A DNA stretch of 64,000 nucleotides. Source: Sycobia sp. Sy_11. Its lineage: Eukaryota > Arthropoda > Insecta > Hymenoptera > Epichrysomallidae. How positions within the stretch are numbered: the first letter of the stretch is position 1; the number at the start of each line of letters is the position of its first letter. Under the pieces are notes generated by a model. It saw nothing but the letters and a program-made list of their open reading frames with translations. It searched no databases and was not told the DNA's origin. A program made the position numbers and the translations under genes. Location: contig JACCIC010000301.1 in assembly GCA_018907035.1 (NCBI GenBank), forward strand, positions 124,001-188,000, read 5' to 3'. Shown here piece by piece: positions 1-11,290 of this stretch.

Positions 1-900
1 ATAACCATGTTTTTTCTTTTCCCTTCGTTCTACACGGTGTAAAAACTGAAACGACTGAGACATTAAACAAGTGCTCATAGGTCGTATAACGGAATTCGAG
101 CCCGAACAGTTTGCTTAGGGTAAAAACAAGGTACCTGATGTTACGTTTGTTTTTTGTTACGAAAAAAAACTTATATTATTCATACACCACACAGGACGGC
201 GTATGTAAAGTGCCCATGAGGTTATTTTCTTTATTTTTTTACTGAGAATAAAGTGATTATTCCAATCTTTTGAATTTTACTGAAATTTTTAGATTTTCTC
301 GAGAATCTGAGCCAATTACAACTCTTACGAGTGAAATAGGCAGCAGTGATTAATTTTTTTAGTCACTCCTAGGCTGGATATTTATTTCGTAGTTATTGTA
401 TTGATATTTCTTTGTTCGTTTATATATATATATTTTTTTTATTATATCTATATTTCAAATTATTAATAGATTCGTTTAGAAATTGATAAACCTAGAGGAC
501 AGAGATATCAATTCCTACTGAAGATAAACCAATAGGATAAAATAAGGCCCAGGGCATCACTTCAGGATTGTCAGATCAGACATAATATTGTTTAAACTTA
601 TCGAACTCAGAGCGAAAATAACCTCGCGTGCACTAATGGATTCGAGGTTTGTTTTATTCAGTAAATTGTATTTAATATAACGGATGATAGAGAGCGCCTC
701 TTTTATTCGGCCCACTTCTATAAAGCACATTTCGAAACTAAGTCCACATCATCCTTGTTAACTGAGTAGGAAGGAATGGAAGCGAAAAGAGTGACGTCGC
801 CTTCCTCTAAAACACCGTCGACTCCTGTCGACTAATGGTGTTTGTCTCTTCCCGGAGGAGAAGTCGATAAATACCTCCATTAGCTGTCTCTGCGAAGTAA
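1..900. other. No assignable gene; AT-rich
   Basis: I see no recognisable protein family here. The minus strand at about 1-117 is open behind a pyrimidine-rich tract ending in AG, in the phase needed to continue the transporter exon at 2825-3003, but it has no family motif, so it is not called. A second possible minus-strand exon near 585-655 ends in a stop codon and is equally weak. Positions 780-900 are GC-richer and lead into the coding remnant that follows. Confidence 0.4.
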
Positions 901-904
901 TAGC

Positions 905-1667
905 ACTATTTTTGAAAGACTTCGCAGAATAAATCAGTGGCTGAAGGGAGGATATGATCTAGATGACTTCATCGAAGAAATAGTTGAACACCCGGATCGT
1001 GTTTTTCTTAAGCACGAGTCAGCCAGGAAATCCTTCATCGAAAGGATAATAAATCAAGGTGATCAGTTCTGGCTAGACTCAACAGCTGATGGAGAAGAGA
1101 GGCATCCGTTCGAATTATTGTAATGCAATCCTGCAAGGATGAAGGTGCAAATACAAGACACATGTATCAAGCATCCACCGTGTAGGAAGAATCCTCGGTT
1201 TCTCTAGAACCTCCAGCCAGTGGTGTTTCTACGCCACGTTCAAGTCCTTGAACATGGTTGGAAAGGGGGGGGGCTGCTCAAAGACATCAGGAGCTTGAAG
1301 GATTACACTGCCCAGAGGACTTCCCAGTGATAAATTAGAAATCATTAGGGGATCCAAGAGGAACATACATCTTGTGGTTCGTAAATAGGATATTCGATAC
1401 GAGGATTCCCATCATGACCTAGATTTAGTCCTCAATCGGATTGAGGAACGCCAACAAAGTTCACAGATATCTCATGAAGAAATAACACTGGCATGCCCCG
1501 AAATATTCAAGGGAAGACACACTTATGGCTCGACGCTTTCAAAAACGGGCATAACCATTTGGAGTGAAATCCGTATTGCTGCGAAAATGTGGTACGGAGC
1601 TGGTCCAGATTATCGAGGAAAATGGGTCAAAGAGGCTGAAACTCGAATCGAATTTTTATTTTTAGAT
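905..1667 (+). pseudogene. Unknown decayed protein-coding remnant
   Basis: A plus-strand frame from about 915 to 1121 is open for roughly 70 codons with ordinary protein-like composition (it includes GGYDLDDF, HPDRVFLKHES and GEERHPFELL) and then hits a stop. After two or more frameshifts a second frame runs to a stop at 1665-1667 and contains TIWSEIRIAAKMWYG and GKWVKEAE. I do not recognise the family. The frame ends just inside the start of a Penelope-like 3' terminus, so it could be element cargo, a captured gene fragment, or an older relic that the Penelope element joined. The phrasing looks like a real former gene, but no catalytic motif is visible. Confidence 0.35.
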
Positions 1668-1905
1668 TAGTCTACGGCGGCGATTTTACACAAGGACAGT
1701 CGGACTATCATTATAATTTTTAATTTTTTTATATTTAATTTTTATTTTTAATTTTTAATTTTTTGTATATTGATGTAAATTAAATATTAACATAAATATA
1801 TATTGATATTATTTTCGATTTATTTAATTGGACTGTACGATTTATTTAATGGACCAATGAAAATATTTATTAATTTACTTACAGTAAAGGCAGTTAAATT
1901 ATCTA
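1643..1905 (+). mobile_element. Penelope-like element 3' terminus (copy H)
   Basis: This matches the 3' end of the better-preserved copies in the window. It has the block AGATTAGTCTACGG followed by ACAAGGACAGT and GACTATCATTATAA, then an A/T-run tract, then TTGGACTGTA and CCAATGAAAATATTTATTAATT. No reverse transcriptase sequence precedes it, so only the tail of a heavily 5'-truncated copy is left. Compare 31060-31353 and 57190-57455. Confidence 0.75.
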
Positions 1906-2296
1906 TGTTCTAGGAATATTGTATTAAAATGAAGGATTTCAAAATACTATTTGTATACATCTTAGAAAATAACATTTTACACAGTGACTTATTCATTATA
2001 TTATTACTTATTCATTACTTATTACTTATTCATCTACTAAATGAAAGATAAATTTAATTGCGCCATGGTACTTAATGAAGCAGATTCAAATGATTTTAAA
2101 AAATCCATATGGGAAATCTATAATTTCTCAAACACTTGAAAAGTTCAATACTTTTAATATAAATATAATCTAGCATATTTTAATGAACAACATCGACAAT
2201 ATGTCTCGGCGATAAAGTGAAATATTAGATTTTATTCAAAACGTAGAATTTTCCAAGTGTTTGACAAATTATAGATTATTAGTAATTAAAAATTAC

Positions 2297-2327
<31 letters not shown>

Positions 2328-2824
2328 TCTCTCATGAATTTATTTTAATTTTTTTAATTGGGTTTCATCAAGTGTCATTGCGCAATTTAATTTATCTTTT
2401 ACTTTGTAGCTGAATAAGTTGAAGTTGGTATGTTATTTACTAACACTACTAAATTAATACACTTTTTAATATTTAATACACTTTTTTTCTACCATAGAAA
2501 ATTTGACTTTCTTGTTAGTAATTGTTTAGCTGTCGTCCTACTAACGAGTCCAGCAGATAGCTGAGGGCGATTCGTACAACCAGTAACTTATATTGTTCAA
2601 AAAATTATTTCTTGCATACTTTTTATGAAGTAAAATTTCATATTTGGCTTAATCGCCTAGAGCTATTGTCGATTTTTCACATCGAAAGTGTAAAAATTTT
2701 TAAAGTGTTTGAGAATTAGAGATTTTTTGCATGAATTTATTTTAGTCATTTTTTTTATATATTCGACAAAGATTTAATATAAGGTCCTTTCTTTAAAATA
2801 ATAAATGTTATTAATTTTCCATAC
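1906..2824. other. AT-rich non-coding DNA
   Basis: No gene or element was recognised. An (ATT)n-type microsatellite lies at about 2297-2326. A further downstream exon of the transporter is expected on the minus strand somewhere below 2825, but none could be identified with confidence. Confidence 0.5.
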
Positions 2825-3003
2825 CTAATAGATTTAAATCTATAGCAACTTTTCCAAGACCAATTTCTGCCAAATAATTCTCCTTCTTCTACGGTTTGTG
2901 GAAGTCGGTGATGAAGAGTTTCTGGTAGTCTTAGTCCACATACGCCACCAATTACAGATATACTACCCATTATTATTAAAGGTAATACTAAATTATCTTT
3001 TCC
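2825..3003 (-). CDS. Exon of SLC22-type MFS transporter (C-terminal region)
   Basis: This minus-strand exon has an AG acceptor at 3004-3005 and an AG|GTATGG donor at 2823-2824. Read in phase 0 it encodes about 59 residues starting GKDNLVLPLIIMGSISVIGG, followed by the family signature LRLPETLHHRLPQTVEEGE. The hydrophobic start would be the last transmembrane helix; the LPETL-x3-LPQTVEEGE tail is typical of the cytoplasmic C-terminus of organic cation/carnitine-type transporters of the major facilitator superfamily in insects. It joins the exon at 36406-36587 in phase 0 with no lost codon. The exon ends two bases into a codon, so at least one more exon follows. Substrate specificity cannot be read from this part. 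Confidence 0.8.
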
Positions 3004-3559
3004 CTATGAATTGTTAAAATACATATAACTCTATAATACTAAACTTATATCGAATTCTATTTATAATATTTAATAGTTTAGTTGATGAATTATGAGTGAT
3101 AATTGCTTGAAAGAAGAAAATTAATAAGCATATCTATAAGAAACAATAAAGTTTTGTAAATTAAAAAAAATTCTTTAAGCGGGCTTTTAATGTAGTAGTT
3201 TACAATATATTACAGTTTCAGTGTGAATTACATGGCGCAGAGCCTATTAGTAGTAATATTAAATATTACATTGAAATAATAAAATAGAAATTTCAAGATG
3301 GAGCTTACATTTTAATACATGTCAAGGATTCATTTGATGAATAATTTCCAACTCGTCCTGAAGATGGTGCTAATTACTGCTTTTTATTAGGACGATTCTG
3401 TTAATTAAGTACAAATGGAAAAAGCAGAAATGTGGCGTTCATAAAATATTGAAAAGGATATAATATGTATTTAAAAGGACAAGAGTTCAAATTAAAGACG
3501 AACTAGATTCTAGATTCATAGACTCTGATCCATGGATTGTGATGGACTCTGATCCATTT

Positions 3560-3586
3560 GGACGTTAATGGTTTACATTAACGTCC
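3560..3586. repeat. Perfect 11-bp inverted repeat at a TTAA site
   Basis: GGACGTTAATG, a 5-base spacer, then CATTAACGTCC form a perfect hairpin. The right arm contains the TTAA (3578-3581) that precedes the left terminus of the piggyBac-like element. The outer arm contains another GTTAA-like site, as if a second element end or an earlier insertion footprint lay beside it. An imperfect direct duplication of a GGACTCTGATCCAT-type motif lies just upstream (3520-3560). Confidence 0.7.
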
Positions 3587-4235
3587 AAAACAGAGAAATC
3601 GTAACTCTGTTTTCAACCGTAAAGCTCTCACATATTCCACGGATGTATTCAAAGCAAACATACTTTTTTATAAGAATTTTTTTCTCTACTTTCCATTTCT
3701 TGTATCAGAATTGCAAAGTCTTCAATCACAAATTCAATATGGCGACGTTTAAAAAAAAATGCAAAATTTCGACATTTTTTTTTTAAAATCCAATTTTTTG
3801 TTGTGTTAACGTTGAGGACGAAACTTTATTTTTCGACTATGAGTCTATAAAAGTTGTACTTTAAATTCAGTCTGGTCCTGAATTCTGAAATTCAATATGG
3901 CGGCTAGAAAATAGCGCCTGAAGCGCAAAATTTTGCCCAAACTTTCACGAATTTTTTTCTTGAATATAATGCATTCGATGAAAAAATCAATAAGATAAAA
4001 AGTGCCTAGAATCAATCAAAGAATATGTCTAAATTTTTTCACTGACTTTTGAGCAACTTTTTTATTTTTGCCAATTGGCAATTTATGACAAATTGGAAAA
4101 ATTCATCGAATCTTCTCGACAAAAGTCAGATATATTTCTTGGTTAATTCTAAGCACCTTGTATGCTCTAACTTTTTCTTATATGACGTTTTGTTTTTGTG
4201 TAAAAAATCAAAAACCTTAAAAGTCTTAAGATTTT
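3582..4235 (+). repeat. Left long inverted repeat of piggyBac-like element
   Basis: This arm matches the complement of 5935-6486 with indels. Shared blocks include the AACAGAG-AAATCGTAA-CTCTGTT mini-hairpin at the tip, the CACATATTCCACGGAT block, CAATATGGCGACG-type motifs, the TTGTGTTAACGTTGAGGACG block, and the inner AAAAAATCAAAAACCTTAAAA block. Long arms like this are unusual for piggyBac itself, whose terminal repeats are short. Spurious short reading frames occur in this arm; I do not regard them as genes. Confidence 0.75.
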
Positions 4236-4570
4236 TTGAAATTCAAAAAAAAATCAAAATCTTTAAAATTGTTTGTTCCATCTGTTATGATTTTTTATAA
4301 AACACGTTTTATAATAAAAATTATTGCATTTTTTGCAAAATTTCTTTGTCCTCATGACACATGGTCTCTGTTGTTTGAGGGATACTGTTTCATGAACAAT
4401 ATCATCAAGTTAAGTCTAGTCCGATAATGTTTCACAATATCCATCAGAAATTCTTTTGATTTTTTTTTGTGACTTAAAAAATATTACTGCATTGTTGACA
4501 GCGGCCTGAAGTAATCTAATAAAAACCACGCACGTCTACTTTTTGATCGGATGCATGGCATAACATTAAA

Positions 4571-5680
4571 TCAATGGCCATCATGAACATCAACCCCTCC
4601 CATAAACCTATTATAAAGATGAAATGTATTAGCAAAAGGTATGTCTATTTTTGATTTTACTTTTTTGGAATATCTTTTCGAGGGTAACAGTGGTGTTACT
4701 CCAGATGCTGTACAAGTTATTGAGATCGATTTAGAATTAATAATAGTAATTAAATTCATTCCGCTCTTCTGATCGTGCTTTGTGGCATATGTGTCTCTTG
4801 TTGATAATTATCAAAATAATTTTTTTCTTTTATCTTATTTTTTCTAATAATACCAGTGGAATGTAAACCTATTTTTCTTAAATGTACAAAAAGGTCTAAG
4901 CTTGTGAAGTAATTGTCCATGTATAGATGGTAAAGGCCTACTTTACGAAAAGTTAGAGTTGAAAAAAAATTGTCAGATAAGTTCATTACTACCCGAATTC
5001 CTGAAGCACATTTGGCTAATTTATCCGCAATAGTTGAATTCTGCCCATAGTATAGATCAAAATCTAATAAAAATCCATCTAATGTACATAAATCCCAAAA
5101 TTTCCGATCGAATCTAATTGGTTTTCCGCCAATAAACTGTTTCATACTAGTTCTAACGTAGCATTTGGCATTCATTTCATTCACAGATATCGCGGTTTCA
5201 AAGTACCCGAACAATTTTATGAATCTACGAAATAGATTCATGACTTGACGAACTCGTCAAGCTTAATCATTGCAATCTTTATTTCCTATAAATTATCATT
5301 CCTATAAATACATTCAAATCTGACATTGTTCGACTGCAATTATTCATCTTAGTTGATTCTTTTAGTATCTTTCTTATGACTATCAGATAATAATATTTCA
5401 TTTTCAACTTTGCCGGAATAACTTTTTTCTCCGTCGATCCATTTATAAATATATTCATTTTCCAATTTAGATTCATCATTCATATAATTATTAGAAGTTT
5501 TTGCGTATGTACTCAGTAATAAGTTATCAATAGATTCAGAACCAGAATCTTGGTCACTCTGACCAGAACTGCCCGAATCATCTGGATTAGGTACCAAAAT
5601 GTTATGATCATCGTCATCATCAGAATAATCTTCTTCAGACTCTGATTGAGATCTTACATTTCTCGGTGTTTTGAAGTCAG
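4571..5680 (-). pseudogene. piggyBac-like transposase pseudogene
   Basis: This is a minus-strand relic of a PGBD-type (DDE_Tnp_1_7) transposase in several frames. The acidic N-terminus (about 5597-5680, with a run of Asp and Ser residues) is followed by frames that lose register near 5250-5480. The core frame at 4756-5241 has KQFIGGKPIRFDRKFWDL, LLDFDLYYG and LYMDNYFTSLDLF, where the Asp in MDNYF fits the second catalytic position. The first catalytic motif reads SVNEMN, where the family has an Asp in place of Asn. The last frame (4571-4759) keeps YNRFMGGVDVHD, the third catalytic region, and then stops, so the cysteine-rich C-terminus is lost. It is non-functional: frameshifts, truncation and an altered catalytic residue. 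Confidence 0.8.
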
Positions 5681-5934
5681 TACAACTTTAAAACTTTAAA
5701 AGCTACATGCACATGTAAAATATTAACGCTAATATTTAGAACACTAAAATTATAGTAAATAAAGAGTGAAAAAACTAAAGATTCTTCAAAATCAATTTAT
5801 AAACATTCAATGATGATTCACTATTTTGAAATTCAGATAAAAACATTACAAATGCTTTTGGAAAAATTCGGAAAATTGAATATAGTAATTAAATTCAGAG
5901 TTTTCCGATTGAGAATTCAATATAGTTTATGAAA

Positions 5935-6486
5935 CAATTCCAAAAGTTGCATAACTCAAATTTTTTAAGGTTTTTGATTTTTTACACAAAAATAAAGCGT
6001 CATATAAGAAAAAGTTATAGAATAAAAAGTGCTTTTAGACATATTCTTTGATTGATTTTAAGCACTTTTTATCTTATTGATTTTTTCATCAAATGCATTA
6101 TATTCGAGAAAAAAGTTCGTATTTTTTTGGGTAAAATTTTGCGCTTCAGGCGTCATTTTCTAGCCACCATATTGAATTTCTGAATTCAGGACCAAACTGA
6201 ATTTAAATTACAACTCATTTATAGACTCATAGTCGAAAAATAAAGTTTCGTCCTCAACGTTAACACAACAAAAAATTGGATTTTAAAAAAAAAATGTCGA
6301 AATTTTGAATTTTTTTTGTAAACGTGGCCATATTGGATTTTTGCTTGAAAACTTTGCAATTCGGATACCAGAAATGAAAAGTAGAGAAAAAAATACTTAA
6401 GAAAAAGTATGTTTGCTTTGAATGTATCCGTGGAATATGTGATAGATTTACGGTTGAAAACAGAGTTACGATTTCTCTGTTCTGGA
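5935..6486 (-). repeat. Right long inverted repeat of piggyBac-like element
   Basis: This is the mirror copy of 3582-4235. It reads inward from the complement of GGACG at about 6483-6488. The two arms have diverged by scattered substitutions and small indels, so the insertion is not recent. A transcript through the element could fold into a long imperfect hairpin. Confidence 0.75.
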
Positions 6487-6490
6487 CGTA

Positions 6491-8395
6491 AATTCAATAG
6501 TTTAACAGTGTGTTTCGGAATTTGAGACAAGTCAAACAGCACTGGTGACGAACCTCGTTGGGGAACCCCCGTTGATGTCACAACTCCCAAATTGATGGAA
6601 ACATTCACAAAATATTTATCGTGGACTGCAGATAAACGGTGAAAGACATAGTGGAGATTACTAGGACGTTAACGGTACGTACTTGGAATATTTTACATAC
6701 ATTTTACATTGGCAACAATTGAGCATAGAAACACTTTATACTAGGTGTGTGCCGCATTTACTTAATGTATACTTGAATTTAAGTTCAATTAAAAAATTTG
6801 AATAAAAATAAGAACAATTACATACATTCATATATAATAGTTCAATATATATATTGTGACAGAGTTCTTGATATCTCAAGTTTATGTCCTTGAGAATATA
6901 TTGTAATGTACCTTATTGAATTGTTCATGGGATATCCTCGAAAACAGATTTGTTGAAGGAATGAAGTTTATAATAAACTCTTTTCGATCGTAGCGTCCTT
7001 CCGATTTACTACATAAATTTATTTTCTTCACTCTCCGTTCGACTTTGGTAATATAATTTATTAATGAATCAATGATAAAATAATTAAAAGAAAGGGTGAC
7101 TCTAAGTATAGTGCGAATAATGAATTTTTATACATAATAATTTTTATATTTGTGAAAAATATATTTATTATTAATAATAAATATAGTAATTATCAATACT
7201 ACTCCGACCTTGATAGGTACAGGGTACGAGATACGATAATTATATTGTCCAGTATGACGTACGGAAGTGCTACCAGATGAACACGTTTAGTACTACTCCC
7301 TTCCGCGGATCGAATATATAGTCCACGGTCTATGTTTTTATCATTTTAATTATATTTTATTTCATGTATATGCAAATGCGTATATATAAAGTATATGAAT
7401 GGTCGTATACGGATATATATCAGTAATTATTATGCTATCACTGTATTAAATTAAGATTAAATCGAACTCTTCTGGAGAGATTTTTATTTTCTGAAAATTA
7501 TCGGCAATCATTTGATGTCATCTGTATATTGTTCACGATGCCGAAACTAGTAGCGCGAGTGCGAGTTCGGTTTTTCGGTATCGCCCTACCGACATCATGA
7601 CGTCGAATTTCCTTTCGACGACGCATGTTTATGTTTAAAAAAAAACAAATATTTTCCCAGCTATCGAAATGAACTCTCGGTAAACGAGTAACTTCGAATT
7701 AAATGCGTTTAAAATTCTACGTTTGAGAATTCTATGAGTTTTTCTTTATATAATAGGTATTGCAGACAAGATTGTCAGATGCAATACTTTCATATCATAT
7801 ATATTGTAGACGTTGTCGGATGGAACAGTCTTCAATTTTTTTTCAGCAATATATTTTTACCTTTACTAAAGATAAATTTTATCGAGGCAATGTAATCGAT
7901 TTTTAAGAAACGAATAAAGTCGTTTCAAATGCGTAGTATTTTCCGCATTATACAATTATATTCTCGTTTAAAATATATACACGTATGTATACTATACTCC
8001 AAGTTGTTAAATACAATAGCTATAAATCGGATGTGTGTTTGTGTTTGCGCGCGTGTGTCTAAATGTATGTATCTATTAATGATGTTGACGGAAGCAATAC
8101 TCATGGCCTTAGATAATTGGATTTAAATAAAAAGAAAAAATCGTTCATGATTTTCTGCATAATCCGTATCATTGCATTTATACATAGTTGAAATCAAACT
8201 TCGTTGTTGATAATCATTTTTTTCCTTTCTTTATGCCTTTTACCGCCAGTTAGTGAACCGTGTACCATTTTGGATGGAAAGTGTTTAATCGGGAAGCACT
8301 TTCCGTGTTATTTTCCAATGAAACCTCTCTTGCTCTTCGGTTTCACTACTAAATTTAGAACTACTACAAAGACCGTTTTATTTTTAATCTCACAA
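6491..8395. other. No gene seen; one LTR-like start
   Basis: AT-rich DNA. At 6855 the sequence TGTGACAGAG follows an ATATATAT run, resembling the start at 28338. Positions 7200-7330 and 7540-7630 are GC-richer, with a possible TATA motif near 7310, and could be decayed LTR or promoter sequence. The short frame at 7929-8126 has no recognisable family. I find no transfer RNA or other RNA gene. Confidence 0.4.
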
Positions 8396-8415
8396 CTCCT
8401 ATTTATTAATAAATA

Positions 8416-9627
8416 TTAGGTTGTCAAATATCTCCCTTCCACTATTTTGCTCTTCATTCAATGCTTTATAAAAAGTGTTACAGTGGTCGGATTTACTTTA
8501 AATATGCGCCGTTTGGTTCGATAATCTGTTTCCATCTAGACGGCAACTTCATAATACCTCCCTCGTAGAAACCCCTCGCCTTATTTGCGAAGAACTCGGA
8601 CAGCCACATTTCACAAGCCTCTTTTGAGTCCAACTTTACACCACCAAGGGCGTTCGATATGGACAGGAACAGGTGGTAATCACTTGGCGCAATGTCCGGG
8701 CTATATGGTGGATGCGATAACAACTTCTCATCCGAACTCCCTGGCGTTGTCCTGGTGGAACACTACACCATTCTTGTTGGCCAATTGTGGACACTTCTGG
8801 TCGATAGCCTACTTCAAGCTGTCCAGCTGTTCACAGTAGATGGTAGAATTAAGCGTCTGGGCATATGCGAGCAGCTCATAGTGCATGATTCCCTTCCAAT
8901 TCCACCAAACACACAGAAAAACCTTCCTGGCCATCAATCGCGGCTTGGCCACTGTTTGGAACGGTCCACCGGTCTTAAACCACGACCGTTTTCGCTTGAT
9001 ATTGTCGCATGTAATCCATTTTTCGTCGCCAGTTCGCATCCGCTTCAAAAATGGCTCGACATTCCGTTTCAGCAGTACATCGCAGGCGTTGATTGAAGGT
9101 TTGTTTGCGTCAAATCAAGCGGCACCCAAACATCGAGCTTTTGTATCCAGCCTTCTGCAGATGGTTTAAAATGGTTTGATGACTAAATCTAATCTCCTGG
9201 GCGGTGTCACGAGATGCCACATGCCGGTCTAACTCGATGAATTCCATGATTTGATCTATGGTGTCATATCTATGTTGTCATTTTCACCGGCTCTGAATCG
9301 TGGAAACCATTCCTCTGCGTTTCAAAGTGATAACGTACCATCCCCCAAAACATCATTAATCTCACGGAACGTTTCTTTGGCAGATTTGCCTTTAACAAAG
9401 GAAAACTTTAAAATAGCGCGAATTTCGGCGTTAGTGAACTCCAGGTTACACGTCTATAACTTTTGAATGCAATATCCATACTAATCATGCATAGCGTCGT
9501 TTTTTACGTTATGTCGAGACCTCTTAAAAGATGTATAATAGTGCCGGATATGAGCTCTGTAACGCTTTGTACATAGCCGCTAAATTTATAAGACAAAAAG
9601 GTGGAAGGGAGATATTTGACAACCTAA
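8416..9627 (-). mobile_element. mariner-type transposon with perfect TIRs
   Basis: Perfect 27-bp terminal inverted repeats lie at 8416-8442 and 9601-9627 (left end begins TTAGGTTGTCAAATATC). TA target duplications are at 8414-8415 and 9628-9629, giving an element of 1212 bp. The TTAGGTTG start and TA duplication are typical of mariner (IS630-Tc1-mariner superfamily). The flanks form one continuous Penelope terminus once the element is removed, so this is a nested and younger insertion. Confidence 0.92.
8493..9470 (-). pseudogene. mariner transposase pseudogene
   Basis: This is a minus-strand coding relic of a cut-and-paste DDD transposase. The frame at 8809-9048 has TGDEKWITCDN, containing the first catalytic Asp, and RKVFLCVWWNWKGIMHYELL. 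The frame at 8493-8723 has HPPYSPDIAPSDYHLFLS, containing the third Asp, and ends normally after the PSRWKQIIEPNG motif. The segment with the second catalytic motif (DNARPH type) falls between frames and is disrupted, and the N-terminal helix-turn-helix region (about 9050-9470) is broken into several frames. Despite the perfect termini the gene is dead; such a copy could move only with a transposase supplied from elsewhere. Confidence 0.85.
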
Positions 9628-9872
9628 TATTTTCATTGGTCTTACAGTGCAATTAAATCCATGGAAAGTAATACGTAATAATATAAATATACGTTTATAT
9701 TAATATTAATACATCAATATACAAAAATAATAAAATAGAAATTAAAATTAAAAATTATAATGACAGTCAGCCTCTCTTTGTATACAGTCCACTCCCGTCG
9801 ATTAATCAGAAAATAAAATATTAGCTGAAAAAAATTTTCTGTTAGTAAAGTGCAATCTGAATGTCTCCACCA

Positions 9873-10882
9873 CCCTTATAGCCAATTCCGTTATGGGAAA
9901 ATTGGAAAGTATAGCTTTGTCAAAACTGCTTTGAATCAATGATATTTAAGAGATATAATGATAATATCTTTACAATTGTTCCAGAAGTTTTTGTGGATGA
10001 AATGGTGGATGTATTTAATTCTGTTCATGATAAAATTAAATTTACAAGGGAGATTGATGTTAATAATCAGTTCAGTTTTCTGGAAATTAATGTCATTAGA
10101 TGTAATATTATTAAATGTGAAACTTAATTGGTACAGAAAACCTACTTGGTCGGGTAGGTTTTTAGATTTTAATTCACATCAGCAATTCGGAAATCAAATT
10201 GGAGCATTGAAAGGTGTCATTGACAGAGCAATAAAATTGTCATATAAAGATCTTAATTTACAGACAAAATAATTTACAGATAGTAAGAGAAACTTTCATT
10301 AATAATGGTTATCCAATTTAATTTATTAACAGATTAATTGCTGAGAGATTGTTTGAGATTTATAATACCGAAAATAGACATAATGCACAAGTTGATGTTA
10401 ACAGAGGCAAAATTATTATCTTACCATATGTTAGAGGATTATCTGAAAGAATTGAAAGAAATTTTCGGAAATATAACATTCAAATTTTCTTTAAAAATAG
10501 CAAAAATTTAAGTAAGTTGTTTAATAATTGCAAAGATAGGGATGATTTATGTTTAAAATCTTCAGTTTTTTACAAAATAAATTGTATGGATTGTAATAAA
10601 TATTATATTGGACAAACAGGTAGATATTTCAAAAAGAGAATTTATGAATATAAATATAGTTTACGTAGTTCACATATTACTTCCGGTTTAACGGAGCATT
10701 GTTTAAAGTTTTTACTCTTCTTCTCATGATTTTGTGAATGTGAATATTTTAGAACATGGTATTAATAATAAATATATAACGGAGAGTCTTGAATGTATTC
10801 TCATTTCCAAGAATCGGAATAATGTGAATTTAATGTTAGAGTCTAGTAAATTGGACAGCATTTATCATTCCTTATTAAATTG
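9873..10882 (+). pseudogene. Penelope-like reverse transcriptase/endonuclease pseudogene (copy D)
   Basis: This corresponds to residues from about 300 onward of the intact copy at 28941-30842: it starts within the motif-B region (ATAGCCAATT), passes the YVDD box, here decayed to RYNDNIF, and FLEINVIR, WYRKPTWSGRFLDFNSHQQFG, then VLPYVRGLSE-like and KINCMDCNKYYIGQTGRY, the GIY-YIG endonuclease. Frameshifts lie near 9940-9960, 10110, 10270 and 10720. The catalytic YVDD has become YNDN, so reverse transcription would fail even apart from the frameshifts. Confidence 0.85.
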
Positions 10883-11290
10883 ATTGGTTTTGAACAATTT
10901 GTCTAGAGGGGTAACTTAGATTTAATTTACTAAAATTGGTAGTGGGGATAGGGCAAATATAGATTAGAATGTAAGGTTTAGTTTAGTTCCTGATAAGGGT
11001 GGTGGGAACAGTCAGATTGCACTTTATGAACATAAATTTTTTTTCAGGTAATATTTTATTTTCAGATTCATCAACGGGGGTTACTGTATACAAGGACAGT
11101 CTGACTGTCATTATATTTTTTAATTTTAATTTTTATTTTTATTATTTTTGTATATTGATGTATTAGTAGAAATATAAATATATATTGACATTATTACGTA
11201 TTATTTTCAATTGATTTAATTGGACTGTAAGACCAATGGAAATATTTATTAATTGGTACATAAGCAGTCGACAAAAGTACAATTAGAGTA

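Larger units (their letters stand above)
3578..6490 (-). mobile_element. piggyBac-like DNA transposon, decayed
   Basis: The element is delimited by inverted termini that read ACGTCC, then a purine, then AACAGAGAAATCG, preceded by TTAA on the left (3578-3581) and by a mutated TTTA in the matching place on the right (about 6487-6490, complement). The similarity continues inward for about 600 bp on each side. A broken transposase gene lies between the arms on the minus strand. The TTAA target and the DDE_Tnp_1_7 transposase agree with the piggyBac superfamily. It cannot move by itself because the coding region is disrupted. Confidence 0.8.
8385..11290 (+). mobile_element. Penelope-like element copy D with inverted 5' terminal repeat
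   Basis: From about 8385 to 9872 the DNA matches the Penelope 3' terminus in reverse orientation (ATTGGTCTTACAG, then the A/T tract, then AATGACAGTCAG, AATAAAATATTAGCTGAAAAA and the AAAGTGCAATCTG block), interrupted by a mariner at 8416-9627. At about 9873 it switches to forward reverse-transcriptase sequence, which runs through the GIY-YIG domain to a forward 3' terminus ending near 11290. In the forward terminus the hammerhead region is deleted: GTTCCTGATAAGG runs straight into GTGGTGGGAACAG (about 10988-11015). Inverted terminal repeats are a known arrangement for Penelope elements. Confidence 0.75.

Noticed and set aside
1..130. Minus-strand open stretch with acceptor-like start in the right phase to be the next transporter exon
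   Set aside because: No family motif, and more than one frame is partly open; it runs off the window, so it cannot be tested here.
585..655. Minus-strand possible terminal exon ending in TGA
   Set aside because: Short, no signature, weak acceptor; chance is a sufficient explanation in AT-rich DNA.
8585..9466. Plus-strand frames opposite the mariner transposase
   Set aside because: Shadows of the minus-strand transposase relic.
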